Assembly (NCBI RefSeq): GCF_004348995.1 | Contig: NZ_SMKQ01000025.1 | Span: 1-61,552 of the forward strand | Length of the DNA: 61,552 bases | Direction of reading: 5' to 3' | DNA from: Nonomuraea terrae | GTDB lineage: Bacteria; Actinomycetota; Actinomycetes; Streptosporangiales; Streptosporangiaceae | Shown: piece after piece, positions 42,115 to 51,232 of the stretch | Position numbering within the stretch: the first letter of the stretch is position 1 | Layout of the letters: each line of letters opens with the position of its first letter | Notes under the pieces: generated by a model | Database searches by the model: none | Told to the model about the DNA's origin: nothing | What the model saw: only the letters and a program-made list of their open reading frames with translations | Program-made: the position numbers and the translations under genes

Positions 42115-43114
42115 CCCCAGAGGCACGATCATGATCGCCGACTCGGACTTCGGCGATGTGGAGACCGAACGCGCGATCGTCGAGGGCGCCGGATTCGAAC
42201 TCCTCGCCGCGCAGTGCAAGAGCGAGGACGAGGTCATCGAGAAAGGGCGAGACGTCGATGGCGTCCTGACCCAGTACGCGCGGGTCGGTTCCCACGCCAT
42301 CGATGCCTTCACCCGTTGCCGGGTGATCGCTCGCTACGGCACCGGCGTGGACATCGTCGACGTCGACGCCGCGACCCGGCGAGGCATCCAGGTCACGAAC
42401 GCGCCGAACGAGTGGTGCGCCGAGGAAGTCGCCGATCATGCCGTCGCGCTCTGGCTCGCCGCCGCCCGCAAGATCTGCCGATACGACCGGGCGACCCGGC
42501 AGGGCACATGGCAGTGGCAGAGCGGAGAGCCGATCTGGCGGCTGAGGGAACGGGTGCTCGGGCTGCTGTCGTTCGGCTCCATCGCACGGCTCATCGCCGA
42601 ACGCGCGAGGGCGTTCGGGGTCGAGGTCTGGGCGCACGATCCGTTTCTCGACGAGTTCGAGATCCGATCCCGCCAGGTGCGGCCGGTGTCCTTCGATGAG
42701 CTCGTGGAAGGTGCCGACTACCTGGTGATCCAGTCGCCGCTCACCCCCCAGACACACCACACCTTCGACCGTGCGACGCTTCGCAGGATGAAGCCGGACG
42801 CCATCCTCATCAACACCGCGCGCGGACCGATCGTGGACGACGCGGCGATCTACGAGGCACTCACCGAAGGATGGATCGCCGGCGCAGCGCTGGACGACCT
42901 GGAGGAGGAGCCCGCCAAACAACGCGACTGGCGCCCGCACAACCCCCTGCTCAGGCTGCCCAACGTGATCGTCACCCCCCATGCCGCGTACTACTCCGAG
43001 CAGGCCGTCACCATGGTGCGGCGCATCGCCGCCGAAGAAGCCGTGCGGGTCCTGACCGGGCAACCGGCGCGTTTCCCGGTCAACGACGTGGCGGCCGGCT
43101 TCCGTTCGACCTGA
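42101..43114 (+). CDS. D-isomer-specific 2-hydroxyacid dehydrogenase (CtBP-like)
   Basis: 337-aa NAD-dependent reductase/dehydrogenase. Rossmann motif GLLSFGSIARLIAERARAFG (GxxxxGxxxA type), catalytic Arg in NTARGPIVDD, Glu in DLEEEP and His in VTPHAAYYS. Start GTG 42101 is inside the dehydratase end with AAGGGG upstream; ATG 42131 is the alternative. Coupled to the dehydratase: probably reduces the 2-keto-3-deoxy product or acts on a related sugar acid (inference). Confidence 0.85.
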   Translation: MTRTDPRGTIMIADSDFGDVETERAIVEGAGFELLAAQCKSEDEVIEKGRDVDGVLTQYARVGSHAIDAFTRCRVIARYGTGVDIVDVDAATRRGIQVTNAPNEWCAEEVADHAVALWLAAARKICRYDRATRQGTWQWQSGEPIWRLRERVLGLLSFGSIARLIAERARAFGVEVWAHDPFLDEFEIRSRQVRPVSFDELVEGADYLVIQSPLTPQTHHTFDRATLRRMKPDAILINTARGPIVDDAAIYEALTEGWIAGAALDDLEEEPAKQRDWRPHNPLLRLPNVIVTPHAAYYSEQAVTMVRRIAAEEAVRVLTGQPARFPVNDVAAGFRST

Positions 43115-43615
43115 CGCGGCGGCCGCCGGAATGAGCGGGCCGACATCGACGGAGACCACCGTGGGTCGCCTCCCGGCACAGCATGTGCGGGTCAGCTGAG
43201 GCCAGATCCAGCTCGCACAGGGCGCGGTTGTCCCCGCCGGCGGTGGTCAGCGGGGAGAGTCGCCTCCCTGCCGGTCCGCACCCGAAGCTCGGCGTCGGCC
43301 GGCCGGGCCGTTGATCGTGCCGAAGCGTTGTGCCCGTGCCGCCAGGGCGAGCTCGCCTGCCCGCCGGTTCCCAAGCCCGCCTGCCGGCAAGCAGGCGGTG
43401 TCGCGGATCAACAACGAGGAGCGATTCGTTCCAGCGTCTCCTCGGCGAGCGCGAGCTGGACGACCTTGACGCCACCTCACTCGTCGGAACGGGGACTCCC
43501 GCTCGCTGAGAACCGCAAGTCAGGCCGGCGGGCAACCTGAACTCCGCCGACGGGTGGCGGCCACCGGGCGCCTGGCCTGCTTATGCGCGACACGTGGCCC
43601 GGTGGCCGGCTCATC
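43115..43615. other. Intergenic, no gene recognised
   Basis: 501 nt, GC-rich with inverted repeats (for example GCCTGCCGGCAAGCAGGC at about 43379-43396), no supportable gene. Confidence 0.35.
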
Positions 43616-43783
43616 TCAATCGACGGTGATCAAGCCGCGCTGGTAGGCGCGGATGAGGCGCCGGGGCACGAGCAGCTCCCGGCCGTTCACGGTGATCGGA
43701 ACGAGGTCGGGCGCGGCGGCCTTCCACTGGCTGCGGCGGTGCCGGGTGTTGCTGCGCGAGGTCTTGCGCTTGGGAACGGCCAC
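43616..43783 (-). CDS. rpmF: Ribosomal protein bL32, Zn-free paralogue
   Basis: 55-aa protein [20 protein letters not shown]... No CxxC pairs, so the zinc ribbon of normal L32 is absent (C-minus form). GTG 43783 gives exactly the conserved N-terminus MAVPKRK; the S14 stop ends 2 nt upstream. Last gene of the rpmG-rpmE2-rpmB-rpsN-rpmF string. Confidence 0.9.
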   Translation of the reverse strand: MAVPKRKTSRSNTRHRRSQWKAAAPDLVPITVNGRELLVPRRLIRAYQRGLITVD

Positions 43784-43785
43784 GG

Positions 43786-44085
43786 TCACCAGCTCGCTTT
43801 CGTGATGCCGGGCAGCTCGCCCCGGTGGGCCATCTCGCGGAAGCGCACGCGCGAGAGGCCGAACTTGGTGAGGTGCCCGCGGGGACGGCCGTCGACGGAG
43901 TCGCGGTTGCGTACGCGGGTGGCGCTGGCGTCGCGCGGTTGCCGGGAGAGCTCGCGTACGGCGGCGTCCCGTTCCTGCGGCGTGCCGGTGCGGATGATTT
44001 CCTTCAGCTGGGCGCGCCGTTCGGCGTAGCGCAGAACGACGGTTTTACGTCGCTCGTTGGCCGCGATCTTGCTCTTCTTGGCCAT
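43786..44085 (-). CDS. rpsN: Ribosomal protein uS14, Zn-free paralogue
   Basis: 99-aa S14 ([42 protein letters not shown]). The longer, zinc-independent form: no CxxC..CxxC. Its ATG overlaps the rpmB stop (TGATG). Replaces the zinc form under zinc limitation. Confidence 0.95.
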   Translation of the reverse strand: MAKKSKIAANERRKTVVLRYAERRAQLKEIIRTGTPQERDAAVRELSRQPRDASATRVRNRDSVDGRPRGHLTKFGLSRVRFREMAHRGELPGITKASW

Positions 44086-44321
44086 CAGATCTTCTCTCCC
44101 CTGGCGCGGATCCGTGCGACAGCAGCCTCGACGCCGATCTTGTCGATGGTCTTGATCGCGCGAGCGCTGACCGTGAGCCGGACGTAGCGGTCCTCACTGG
44201 GCAGCCAGTAGCGGCGCTGCTGGATGTTGGGGTTCCAGCGCCGGCGGGTGCGGCGGTGGGAGTGGGAGACGTTGTTGCCGAAGACCGGCTTGACGCCGGT
44301 GAGCTGGCAGTGCGCCGACAT
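44085..44321 (-). CDS. rpmB: Ribosomal protein bL28, Zn-free paralogue
   Basis: 78-aa L28: [38 protein letters not shown]. Single Cys only, hence no zinc site. SD GGAGGACCTG; ATG overlaps the rpmE2 stop by one base. Confidence 0.95.
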   Translation of the reverse strand: MSAHCQLTGVKPVFGNNVSHSHRRTRRRWNPNIQQRRYWLPSEDRYVRLTVSARAIKTIDKIGVEAAVARIRARGEKI

Positions 44322-44566
44322 CAGGTCCTCCCGTAGCGCTGCTTGAACCGTTCGACCCGGCCCGCGGTGTCGAGGACGCGGCTGCGGCCGGTGTAGAAGG
44401 GGTGGCTCGCCGAGGACACGTCGACGTCCACCACCGGGTAGGTGTTGCCGTCGGTCCACTCGATGGTCTTCTCGCTGGTGATCGTGGACCGGGTGAGGAA
44501 CGCGGAGTCCGCGCCGGGGTCGCGGAAGACGACCGGGCGATACTCGGGGTGGATGCCCTTCTTCAT
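44321..44566 (-). CDS. rpmE2: Ribosomal protein bL31 type B (Zn-free)
   Basis: 81-aa type B L31 ([39 protein letters not shown]), lacking the four-Cys zinc ribbon of type A. SD GGGAGGAGCG; overlaps rpmG by 4 nt. Confidence 0.95.
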   Translation of the reverse strand: MKKGIHPEYRPVVFRDPGADSAFLTRSTITSEKTIEWTDGNTYPVVDVDVSSASHPFYTGRSRVLDTAGRVERFKQRYGRT

Positions 44567-44712
44567 CGCTCCTCCCGGAAGAGAACGTGCTGACGGATGG
44601 TCGGGTCGAACTTGCGGAGGGTGAGCCTGTCCGGGGTGTTCCGGCGGTTCTTCCTGGTCACGTAGGTGTAGCCGGTGCCGGCCGTGGATCGGATCTTGAT
44701 CACGGGTCGCAC
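44563..44712 (-). CDS. rpmG: Ribosomal protein bL33, Zn-free paralogue
   Basis: 49-aa L33 ([33 protein letters not shown]) without CxxC. Start GTG 44712 directly after GAG; leading gene of the ribosomal string, 48 nt from the Zur-like operator at 44760-44780. Confidence 0.92.
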   Translation of the reverse strand: MRPVIKIRSTAGTGYTYVTRKNRRNTPDRLTLRKFDPTIRQHVLFREER

Positions 44713-44759
44713 CTCATTTCTGGCCAAAACAGTTCCTTCCCATGGGCGAACTCATGCCA

Positions 44760-44780
44760 TGATAACGACAACGATTTTCA
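44760..44780. promoter_or_regulatory. Probable Zur operator
   Basis: TGATAACGACAACGATTTTCA, an imperfect 21-bp palindrome in an otherwise GC-rich genome, between the divergent rpmG and CobW genes. It resembles actinobacterial Zur boxes (AT-rich TGAxAATxxTTxTCA type). Zn-free ribosomal protein genes are classic Zur targets. Confidence 0.65.
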
Positions 44781-44801
44781 TTGCTGCAACAGGAGGCCTC
44801 C

Positions 44802-45935
44802 ATGCCGACCCCCGTCGTACTCGTCGCAGGCCTGCATCGCACGGCCCGTACGGCAACGGTCGAGCGGCTGCTCGCGCAGCATCCGGGAGCGGTCGCCGTC
44901 CACCACGACCTGGCCGACATCACCGACGGGCTCGTGCGGCGCAGCATCCGGGACAGGACGGGCGTGCTCGGCACCGCCGAGGTGCGGCTCGCGCACGGCT
45001 GCGTGACCTGCACCGTGCGCGAGGACCTGCTCCCCGAGCTCATCAGGCTCGCCCGCGACTCGGAGCTGCTGATCGCCGACCTCTGGGACTCCGTGGAGCC
45101 CCGCTCGGTGGCCGAGGCCGTCGACTGCGACGAGGCCCAGGAGTTCCTGCGCCTCACGGCCGTGCTCACCGCGCTCGACGCCGCGGCCATGCCCGACGAC
45201 ATCACCCGCGGCGAACGCCTCAGCGAGGTCGGCAAGCCCGCGGCCGCCGGCGATCAGCGCTACCTGGCCGAGGTCCTGGCCCGGCAGCTCGAGTACCCGA
45301 CCGCCTTGGTGCTGCACGGCGGCGACGAGGACGAGCTGTCCCGCACGGTGCTCACCCACCTCGCCCCCTTCACCCCGGTCCACACCCTCGGCGCCCTGCC
45401 ACCGGTCACCGGCGCCCGGATATGCGCCGACGAGCTGGCCGAACGCATGGACCCCGCCACCGCCCAGCTGCCCGGCGACGCCCAGACCGACGAGATCGTC
45501 ACCGCCGTCTGGCGCAGCCGCCGCCCGCTGCACCCCGCCCGTCTGTTCAACGCCGTGGACGAGCTGGTCATCGAGTCCGTACGCTCACGCGGCCGCTTCT
45601 GGCTGGCCAACCGCCCCGACCAACTGCTCGCCTGGGACGCCGTCGCCGGCATCGTCTCGGTCGAGGACGCCGGGCCCTGGCTGGCGGCGCTGCCCGGTGC
45701 CGCCTGGGACCTGGTCTCCCCCGCCCGCCGCACGGCCGCCTCGCTCGACTGGGACCCCGAACGCGGCGACCGCGTCCAGCACCTGGTCTTCACCGGTCCC
45801 GACCTCGACACCGAACGCCTGCACGCTCTGCTCGACTCCTGTCTGCTCACCGAGGAGGAGGAACGAGCCGGACAGGACGCCTGGAACCGCTACGACGACC
45901 CGTTCGCCCCCATCCTCATCAAGGAGAACGCATGA
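44802..45935 (+). CDS. CobW/G3E-family protein with degenerate P-loop (first copy)
   Basis: 377-aa protein of the zinc-associated CobW family. The metal motif is CVTC ([11 protein letters not shown]) near residue 70. The N-terminal segment [20 protein letters not shown] stands where Walker A (GxxGxGKT) should be, but the GK(S/T) is missing. The CobW C-terminal domain remains ([24 protein letters not shown]). ATG 44802 with AGGAGG. Downstream of the Zur-like box, so presumably a zinc chaperone relative; GTP binding is doubtful. Confidence 0.85.
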   Translation: MPTPVVLVAGLHRTARTATVERLLAQHPGAVAVHHDLADITDGLVRRSIRDRTGVLGTAEVRLAHGCVTCTVREDLLPELIRLARDSELLIADLWDSVEPRSVAEAVDCDEAQEFLRLTAVLTALDAAAMPDDITRGERLSEVGKPAAAGDQRYLAEVLARQLEYPTALVLHGGDEDELSRTVLTHLAPFTPVHTLGALPPVTGARICADELAERMDPATAQLPGDAQTDEIVTAVWRSRRPLHPARLFNAVDELVIESVRSRGRFWLANRPDQLLAWDAVAGIVSVEDAGPWLAALPGAAWDLVSPARRTAASLDWDPERGDRVQHLVFTGPDLDTERLHALLDSCLLTEEEERAGQDAWNRYDDPFAPILIKENA

Positions 45936-46174
45936 AGACCCACCGCGCCCCGCGCAGGAAGCCCAACCCCCTCCTGCATGTGGACCGCATCGACTACAAG
46001 GACACCGCGCTGCTGCGCAAGTTCATCTCCGACCGAGGCAAGATCCGCAGCCGCCGGGTCACCGGCGTCACGGTCCAGCAGCAGCGCCTGGTCGCCAAGG
46101 CCATCAAGAACGCCCGTGAGATGGCCCTGCTGCCCTACGCCTCGCGCTCCAGCACCATGAACACGCCGCGGTGA
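45932..46174 (+). CDS. rpsR: Ribosomal protein bS18, paralogue
   Basis: 80-aa S18 ([48 protein letters not shown]). No cysteines. SD AAGGAG; overlaps the CobW stop by 4 nt (ATGA). A zinc-starvation paralogue by location. Confidence 0.93.
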   Translation: MKTHRAPRRKPNPLLHVDRIDYKDTALLRKFISDRGKIRSRRVTGVTVQQQRLVAKAIKNAREMALLPYASRSSTMNTPR

Positions 46175-46240
46175 CCATGCCCTCCGTAGGTGACCGCACA
46201 TGTCCTGATATCTAGTCGTTTCATGGTGTTGGAGGGTCCT

Positions 46241-47356
46241 GTGCCCATTCCCGTCGCCCTCGTCGGGGGCCTGTACGGCTGTGCCGGAGCCGAGGCGGTC
46301 GATCGGCTGCTGCACCGCCATCCACAAGCTGTCGCCACCCATCGCGCCATCGCCGCGGGCCAGGTCGAGCGCGTGGTCCGCGACTTCTCCGGCGTCCTGG
46401 ACCGCGCCGAAGTGCGCCGCACGCACGACTGCGCCCCCCGCACCGTCCGCGAGGATCTCCTCCCCCAGCTCGTACGGCACGCCGCCCGGGCATCGCTGTT
46501 GATCATCGACCTCTGGGACTCGGTCGAGCCGCGCCCGGTGGCCGAGGCGCTGGCCAGCGCCGACGAGCTCCTCCTGACGTGCGTGCACACGGCGTTGCGG
46601 GCGGAGCACATGCCCGTGGACATCTGCCGGGGCGACCGGCTGACCGAGGCCCGCCTGGCCGCGGCGCCCGGCGATCAGCGTTACCTGGCCGAGGTGCTGG
46701 CCCGCCAGATCGAATACGCCACGAGCCTGTCCCTGCACGGGGGCGACGCCGACGACGCCGAGCTGTCGGCCGCCGTGCTCGGCCACCTGGCCCCGCACAC
46801 GCCGATCGTCGCCATCCCCGACGTCACCGGCCCCGTACTGGACGTCCAGGGCCTCGCCGAACGCGTCGACCCGGCCACCGCCCAGCTCCCGGCCGACAGG
46901 CAGACCGGCGAAGTCACCACGGTCGTCTGGCACCGGCTGCGCCCGCTCCACCCCGGCCGGCTGTTCGACGTCATGGAGGAGCTCGTCACCACCACGGTCC
47001 GCTCGCGCGGCCGGTTCTGGCTGGCCAGCCGGCACGAACGCATGCTGGCGTGGGACGCCGTGGCGGGAGTGGTCTCCGTGCAGGACGCCGGCCCCTGGCT
47101 GGCGGCGCTGCCCGAGGCCGCCTGGGAGCTCGTCTCCCCGACCCGCCGGGCCGCCGCCGCCATGGACTGGAACCCGATCATCGGCGACCGCGTCCAGCAT
47201 CTCGTCTTCACCGGACCTGACATCGACGGCGACCGCATCTGCGCCCTGCTCGACTCCTGCCTCATCGATCAGGGCGACGTCCTGCCGGGCGCCGCGGCCT
47301 GGGCCCGTTACGACGATCCTTTCGGCCGCGTACTGAATCTGGAGGAGAGCGCGTGA
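46241..47356 (+). CDS. CobW/G3E-family protein, second degenerate copy
   Basis: 371-aa paralogue of the 44802 gene. Walker A is again lost (VALVGGLYGCAGAEAVDRLL) and the CxxC metal motif is reduced to a single Cys (DCAPRTVREDL). The C-terminal domain [24 protein letters not shown] is intact. Start GTG 46241 with GGAGGG at 4 nt; other candidates (46223, 46190) lack an SD. TGATATCTAGTCGTTTCA at 46206-46223 may be a weak second Zur site. Confidence 0.8.
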   Translation: MPIPVALVGGLYGCAGAEAVDRLLHRHPQAVATHRAIAAGQVERVVRDFSGVLDRAEVRRTHDCAPRTVREDLLPQLVRHAARASLLIIDLWDSVEPRPVAEALASADELLLTCVHTALRAEHMPVDICRGDRLTEARLAAAPGDQRYLAEVLARQIEYATSLSLHGGDADDAELSAAVLGHLAPHTPIVAIPDVTGPVLDVQGLAERVDPATAQLPADRQTGEVTTVVWHRLRPLHPGRLFDVMEELVTTTVRSRGRFWLASRHERMLAWDAVAGVVSVQDAGPWLAALPEAAWELVSPTRRAAAAMDWNPIIGDRVQHLVFTGPDIDGDRICALLDSCLIDQGDVLPGAAAWARYDDPFGRVLNLEESA

Positions 47357-47386
47357 AAACCTCATCACGTGGAGCGGGATGATCGC

Positions 47387-47610
47387 ATGACGGACCCGTA
47401 CGAGCGCTCCGCCGCGTTCGTGGACGTCATGCTCGCCCCCGGCCTGGACGGCGCCGGCCCCTGCGCCGGCCGGGGCGTTACGCGGAGCCGCCGGGCCGGT
47501 CGTGGACGTCGGAGCCGGAGGCGGCCACGGCACCCTGGTGATCGCGCGGGCGCTCCCGCAGGCGGAGATCTTCGCCGTGGAGCCGTCGCCAGGCCTGCGT
47601 GGACCATTTC
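47387..47610 (+). pseudogene. Truncated, frameshifted SAM methyltransferase
   Basis: Frame one from ATG 47387 gives MTDPYERSAAFVDVMLAPG; after about 47475 a second frame continues with VVDVGAGGGHGTLVIARALP and AEIFAVEPSPGL, which is SAM-binding motif I and beyond. The sequence then stops resembling a methyltransferase near 47600. So a frameshift and a 3' truncation leave the first third only. Confidence 0.65.
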
Positions 47611-47686
47611 GAGGGGCGAGGCGCACTGCCCCGCCTCCGCCCACGCGGAAAGCGCCTCCTGACGCCAGGCGCGGTGATCGGCTCGG

Positions 47687-50281
47687 TCAAGGCAGGATCT
47701 CGACGTACCCGTCGGTTCCGTGTACGCGGATCCGCTGCCCGTCCCGGATCAGCCGGGTGGCGTCCACCACACCGACGACGGCCGGCAAACCGTACTCCCG
47801 TGCGATCACCGCCCCGTGCGTCATCAACCCTCCGACCTCCGTCACCAGGCCTGAGACGGCGACGAACAGGGGCGTCCAGCTGGGGTCCGTATGGGCCGTG
47901 ACCAGGATGTCGCCGGCTGCGAGATCGGCCTCCGCCATGTCCAGGATGACGCGGGCCCTGCCCTCGATGGTCCCGGCGGAGACCGGCAGGCCGATCAGGG
48001 CACCGGCCGGCACGTCGTCGCGTCGGTACGCCCCGGTGATGACCTCGCCGTCCGAGGTGAGCACCCGGGGCGGCGTGAGCGCGTGGTACGACCGGTACGC
48101 GTCCTTGCGCTGCTGGATGAGCTGGTCGTCCACCTGGTTGGTGCGCACGACGTCGTGGAGCTCCTGGAAGGTGAGGGAGAAGATGTCCTCCTTCTCGGGG
48201 AGTACGCCGGCCCGCACGAGACGCTCGGCCTCCTCCAGCAAGGCCTGCTTGTAGACGAAAAAGCGGCTGACGATGTCGTACTTCGGGTACTCGCGGTAGC
48301 CGATGAAAGTCCGGACCCGGTCGATCATCCGCTTGGCCTCGTCGGCTTTCCGCTCCCCGTCCGGCAGGGCCCGCAAGCGTGACAGCACGTCCCGCTCCTT
48401 CTTCTCCGCCTCCTGCCGCCCTTGCTCGAAGCGCCGCTCGGCGGCGCCCGGCTCGAAGAGCTTGACGTTGTCGAGGATCACGGGCACCAGCGTGGTGGGG
48501 CGCTCGCTCCAGCGGGGCCTCGTGATGTCGATCTCGCCGACGCAGCGCATGCCGTACCGGTCGAGGTATGCCTCGATGGCCTCACGCGCTTCGGTCCCGC
48601 CCGCGAGCTTCGGCAACTCGTCCAGGAAGCCCTCGTCCTCGACGCCCTGCAGGAACGCCACCACCTCCGGATGCGGCCGGATCACGTCCGCGACGTCGAG
48701 CAGCGCCAGTCCCATCTCCGACGTGACGTTGCCCGGGGCGGACAGCGTGAGCGTGTCGGCCGCGTTCTTCTCGCCCAGCCACTCGTACAGCTTGTCGTTG
48801 AGCCACCACGTGGCCTCCATCCCCGCCATGATCGCCTGAAAGTTCAGCGGATCTCTGAGGACTCGCTTGTGCTCCTCGAAGGCGTCCAGCAGGAAGTCGA
48901 ACAGCGCCGGCCCGGTCTTCGTCCGGATGTCGCGCCGCAGGGCGGCGATGGACGCCTGGCTGCGCTCGATCAGCTGGGTGACGATGGCCGGATCCGTCTC
49001 GATCGGGGCCGGCGGGCCGCCGGCCGGCGGGCCGCCGGGACCTCCGTCCGGGAGTGACGGGACGACGTCGCCGCGGTCGAGGACCGTCTCCAGCGCGTCC
49101 CTGATGAGCGGATCGGACCTGCCCGCCATCTCCAGGAAGCCGTCGCGGCTCGCGGGCGACGCCAGGTGCCGGGTGACGTCGACGAACAGCCTGCCGCCGG
49201 CCTCGTGCATCGGCGCCATGGCCGTCAGCCGCCATATGGAGAGCCCCAAGGGCTTCATGGGGTCGGTCATCATCTGCCCATGACCGACGGAGACGTAGAC
49301 GTGGTTGTCCTGGTCGCCGGTCTCGGGGATGGGGAACAGCGTGGTGATCGGCCGGCTCTGAACGATCTGGAAGTCATCATCGACCAGGCACCATTCGATG
49401 TCCTGCGGGCGGCCGAAGTGCGCTTCGAGGCGCCGGCCGAGCCGCACGAGCCGCACGACCTGCGCATCCGTCAGCGCAGCCTGCCCCTGCCGCCGCGGGT
49501 CGATCGCCACTTCCTGCGTCCCGCCGCCCGGCAGCGGGTGGACGGCACGCTGCTTGGCGGAGACCGCCTTGGTGACGACCTCGCCGTCTCGCACCTTGTA
49601 GACGTCCGGGTTGACCAGGCCGGAGACCAGGGCTTCACCGAGGCCGAAACCGGCGTCCACGGTGGCGACCTTCCGGTTGCCGGTGACGGGGTCGGCCGTG
49701 AACAGGATGCCGGACGCATGCGGGAAGACCATCTGCTGCACGACCACGGCCATGCGGACCTTCCGGTGGTCGATCCCGTTGCGCCGGCGGTAGGCCACCG
49801 CCCGTTCGGTGAACAGCGATGCCCAGCACCGGCTGACGTGCTGGAGGATCGCCGCCGGGCCCACGACGTTCAGGTAAGTGTCCTGCTGGCCCGCGAAAGA
49901 GGCCGTCGGCAGGTCCTCTGCCGTCGCGCTGGACCGCACGGCGTAGGCGGCTTGCTCGCCGAGCCGGGCGAGCGCGCGGGTGATCGCCGCCGCGAGATCG
50001 TCAGGGAAGGCGATCCCTTCGATCGTCCGGCGGATGTCCGCGCTGAGCGTGCGAATCGCCTCCCGGTCATCCGGGTTCAGGTGCGACAGCTGATCGAGCC
50101 GATCGGCCATCGACGGCGTATCCGCCACGATGCGCCGGTAGGCGTCCGTCGTCACGCAGAAGCCGGCCGGTACGCGGATCCCTTCGATCCGCGACAGCGC
50201 GCCCAGATGCGCGCCTTTGCCGCCCACGACCGCGACCTGTGTCTCGTCAGCCTCTCGCAGACCCATCACGTACTCGATCAC
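47687..50281 (-). CDS. rph: Rifampin phosphotransferase
   Basis: 864-aa dikinase that transfers the beta-phosphate of ATP to rifamycin C21 hydroxyl, giving rifampin resistance. ATP-binding N-terminal domain (VVGGKGAHLG, YAVRSSATAEDLPTASFAGQQDT), rifampin-binding middle domain (CWASLFTERAVAYRRRNG belongs to the ATP part; WLGEKNAADTL, YREYPKYDIVSRFF lie beyond) and a swivelling His domain with the catalytic histidine in MTHGAVIAREYGLPAVVG. The length (Listeria RPH about 865) and segment by segment wording match the RPH family closely. Start is GTG 50281 with GGAGG at 7 nt; this GTG overlaps the stop of the glycosyltransferase remnant (GTGA). Confidence 0.93.
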   Translation of the reverse strand: MIEYVMGLREADETQVAVVGGKGAHLGALSRIEGIRVPAGFCVTTDAYRRIVADTPSMADRLDQLSHLNPDDREAIRTLSADIRRTIEGIAFPDDLAAAITRALARLGEQAAYAVRSSATAEDLPTASFAGQQDTYLNVVGPAAILQHVSRCWASLFTERAVAYRRRNGIDHRKVRMAVVVQQMVFPHASGILFTADPVTGNRKVATVDAGFGLGEALVSGLVNPDVYKVRDGEVVTKAVSAKQRAVHPLPGGGTQEVAIDPRRQGQAALTDAQVVRLVRLGRRLEAHFGRPQDIEWCLVDDDFQIVQSRPITTLFPIPETGDQDNHVYVSVGHGQMMTDPMKPLGLSIWRLTAMAPMHEAGGRLFVDVTRHLASPASRDGFLEMAGRSDPLIRDALETVLDRGDVVPSLPDGGPGGPPAGGPPAPIETDPAIVTQLIERSQASIAALRRDIRTKTGPALFDFLLDAFEEHKRVLRDPLNFQAIMAGMEATWWLNDKLYEWLGEKNAADTLTLSAPGNVTSEMGLALLDVADVIRPHPEVVAFLQGVEDEGFLDELPKLAGGTEAREAIEAYLDRYGMRCVGEIDITRPRWSERPTTLVPVILDNVKLFEPGAAERRFEQGRQEAEKKERDVLSRLRALPDGERKADEAKRMIDRVRTFIGYREYPKYDIVSRFFVYKQALLEEAERLVRAGVLPEKEDIFSLTFQELHDVVRTNQVDDQLIQQRKDAYRSYHALTPPRVLTSDGEVITGAYRRDDVPAGALIGLPVSAGTIEGRARVILDMAEADLAAGDILVTAHTDPSWTPLFVAVSGLVTEVGGLMTHGAVIAREYGLPAVVGVVDATRLIRDGQRIRVHGTDGYVEILP

Positions 50282-50541
50282 GCCGATACCTCCGCGACAG
50301 TCTTGCTCCGTCGCGCTGCACCGGCCGATCGGATCACCGGCGCCTCGCGCTTCGTCGAACCCGCTTGCTGGGCACGTCGCCATCTCGGTTGCCTTCCCTG
50401 TGCCGAGCCGGCCTTCCGCTCCGCCCAGTCGGTCGGCGCGTACACCCGCATCTCCGACCCGAGCGCCCGCAACGGCGCCGGGGGTCCCGGCACCGGTTCG
50501 ACGTCACCGCGTCCCTCGTACATCGACAACAACACAGGCAT
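50278..50541 (-). pseudogene. N-terminal remnant of a vancomycin-type (rifampin) glycosyltransferase
   Basis: From ATG 50541 the minus frame begins VLLSMYEGRGDVEPV, then PLRALGSEMRVYAPTDWAE, the unmistakable N-terminus of GT-B family 1 glycosyltransferases. After about 48 residues it becomes an Arg/Ala-rich tail and stops exactly at the rph start (GTGA). Some actinomycetes carry a rifampin glycosyltransferase behind a rifamycin element; the enzyme body (about 370 residues) is missing. It may now work as a short upstream ORF coupled to rph. Confidence 0.7.
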
Positions 50542-50586
50542 GTCGAGCCCCCGTTTTCCGCAGGTTGTGACCTCGGCCGACGATTG

Positions 50587-50619
50587 TGCGGCAAGACCCG
50601 GGTCTTGCCGCAAGCCCCC
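50587..50619 (-). promoter_or_regulatory. Rifamycin-associated element (RAE), palindromic
   Basis: A perfect 26-bp palindrome (TGCGGCAAGACCC / GGGTCTTGCCGCA, 50587-50612), extended to GGGGGCTTGCGGCAAGACCC on the minus strand. This matches the RAE (GGGGCTTGCGGCAAGGCCC-like) known upstream of rifamycin-inactivation genes. It lies 46 nt upstream of the glycosyltransferase remnant and 306 nt before the rph start. Confidence 0.85.
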
Positions 50620-50641
50620 CGGTGCGCTATACGGTAGAAGC

Positions 50642-51013
50642 GGCAAGGAGATCTCCTCGCCTTCACCTTTCGTCGTCCTCTGGAACTGACGAGTTCCTCA
50701 CGAAGCGGTGGGCCGCAGCGCGACGGCCAGACGCGAGACGCCCGGTCGGCATGCGCCGGGTTGTCCTGACCGACGCGCCACCACGCCGCTCCGGCGTCGC
50801 TGATCGGCCGCGGTCGACGCGCTGCGCCACGTGCGCTCTGTCACATCAACAGCGCAGCCCGGGTCGTCAGTGCATGATGCCTGCGGCCAGGACGGACGAA
50901 TCCCGAAGGCGTCATGACCTATGCCGCCGATCAGGTCGAGGCAGACCGCATGCCCGAGACGATGGTTCAAAAGGCAAGCGCCTGTCTTCGACCCTGAATT
51001 GATCTCCGAGTGG
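50642..51013. other. Intergenic, no gene recognised
   Basis: About 370 nt between the RAE and the cold-shock gene; I see no gene on either strand. No helR-type helicase or second rifamycin gene starts rightwards from the RAE. Confidence 0.35.
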
Positions 51014-51232
51014 TCACAGTGTGCGGATGTTCTCAGCTACGTAGTCAAAGCTGTCCTGCGGCCGTTTGACGACGTCGAACTCGACCTCGTCACCTGCCTC
51101 CAGGCTCCGATACCCGCTCGCCACGATGTCGCTGAAGTGCGCGAACGCATCACGATCGGCCGGGAGCTCAGGAGAGGAGATCGCTCCCCAACCCTTCTCG
51201 GCCTTCCAGAACTTCACAGTGCCACGTGCCAT
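51014..51232 (-). CDS. Cold-shock domain protein
   Basis: 72-aa CspA-family RNA/DNA-binding protein: GTVKFWKAEKGWGAISSPE (RNP1 variant KGWGAI instead of KGFGFI), DAFAHFSDI (RNP2 variant of VFVHFS). The core aromatic positions are altered, so it is a divergent paralogue. ATG 51232 begins MARGTVKFW. Confidence 0.88.
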   Translation of the reverse strand: MARGTVKFWKAEKGWGAISSPELPADRDAFAHFSDIVASGYRSLEAGDEVEFDVVKRPQDSFDYVAENIRTL

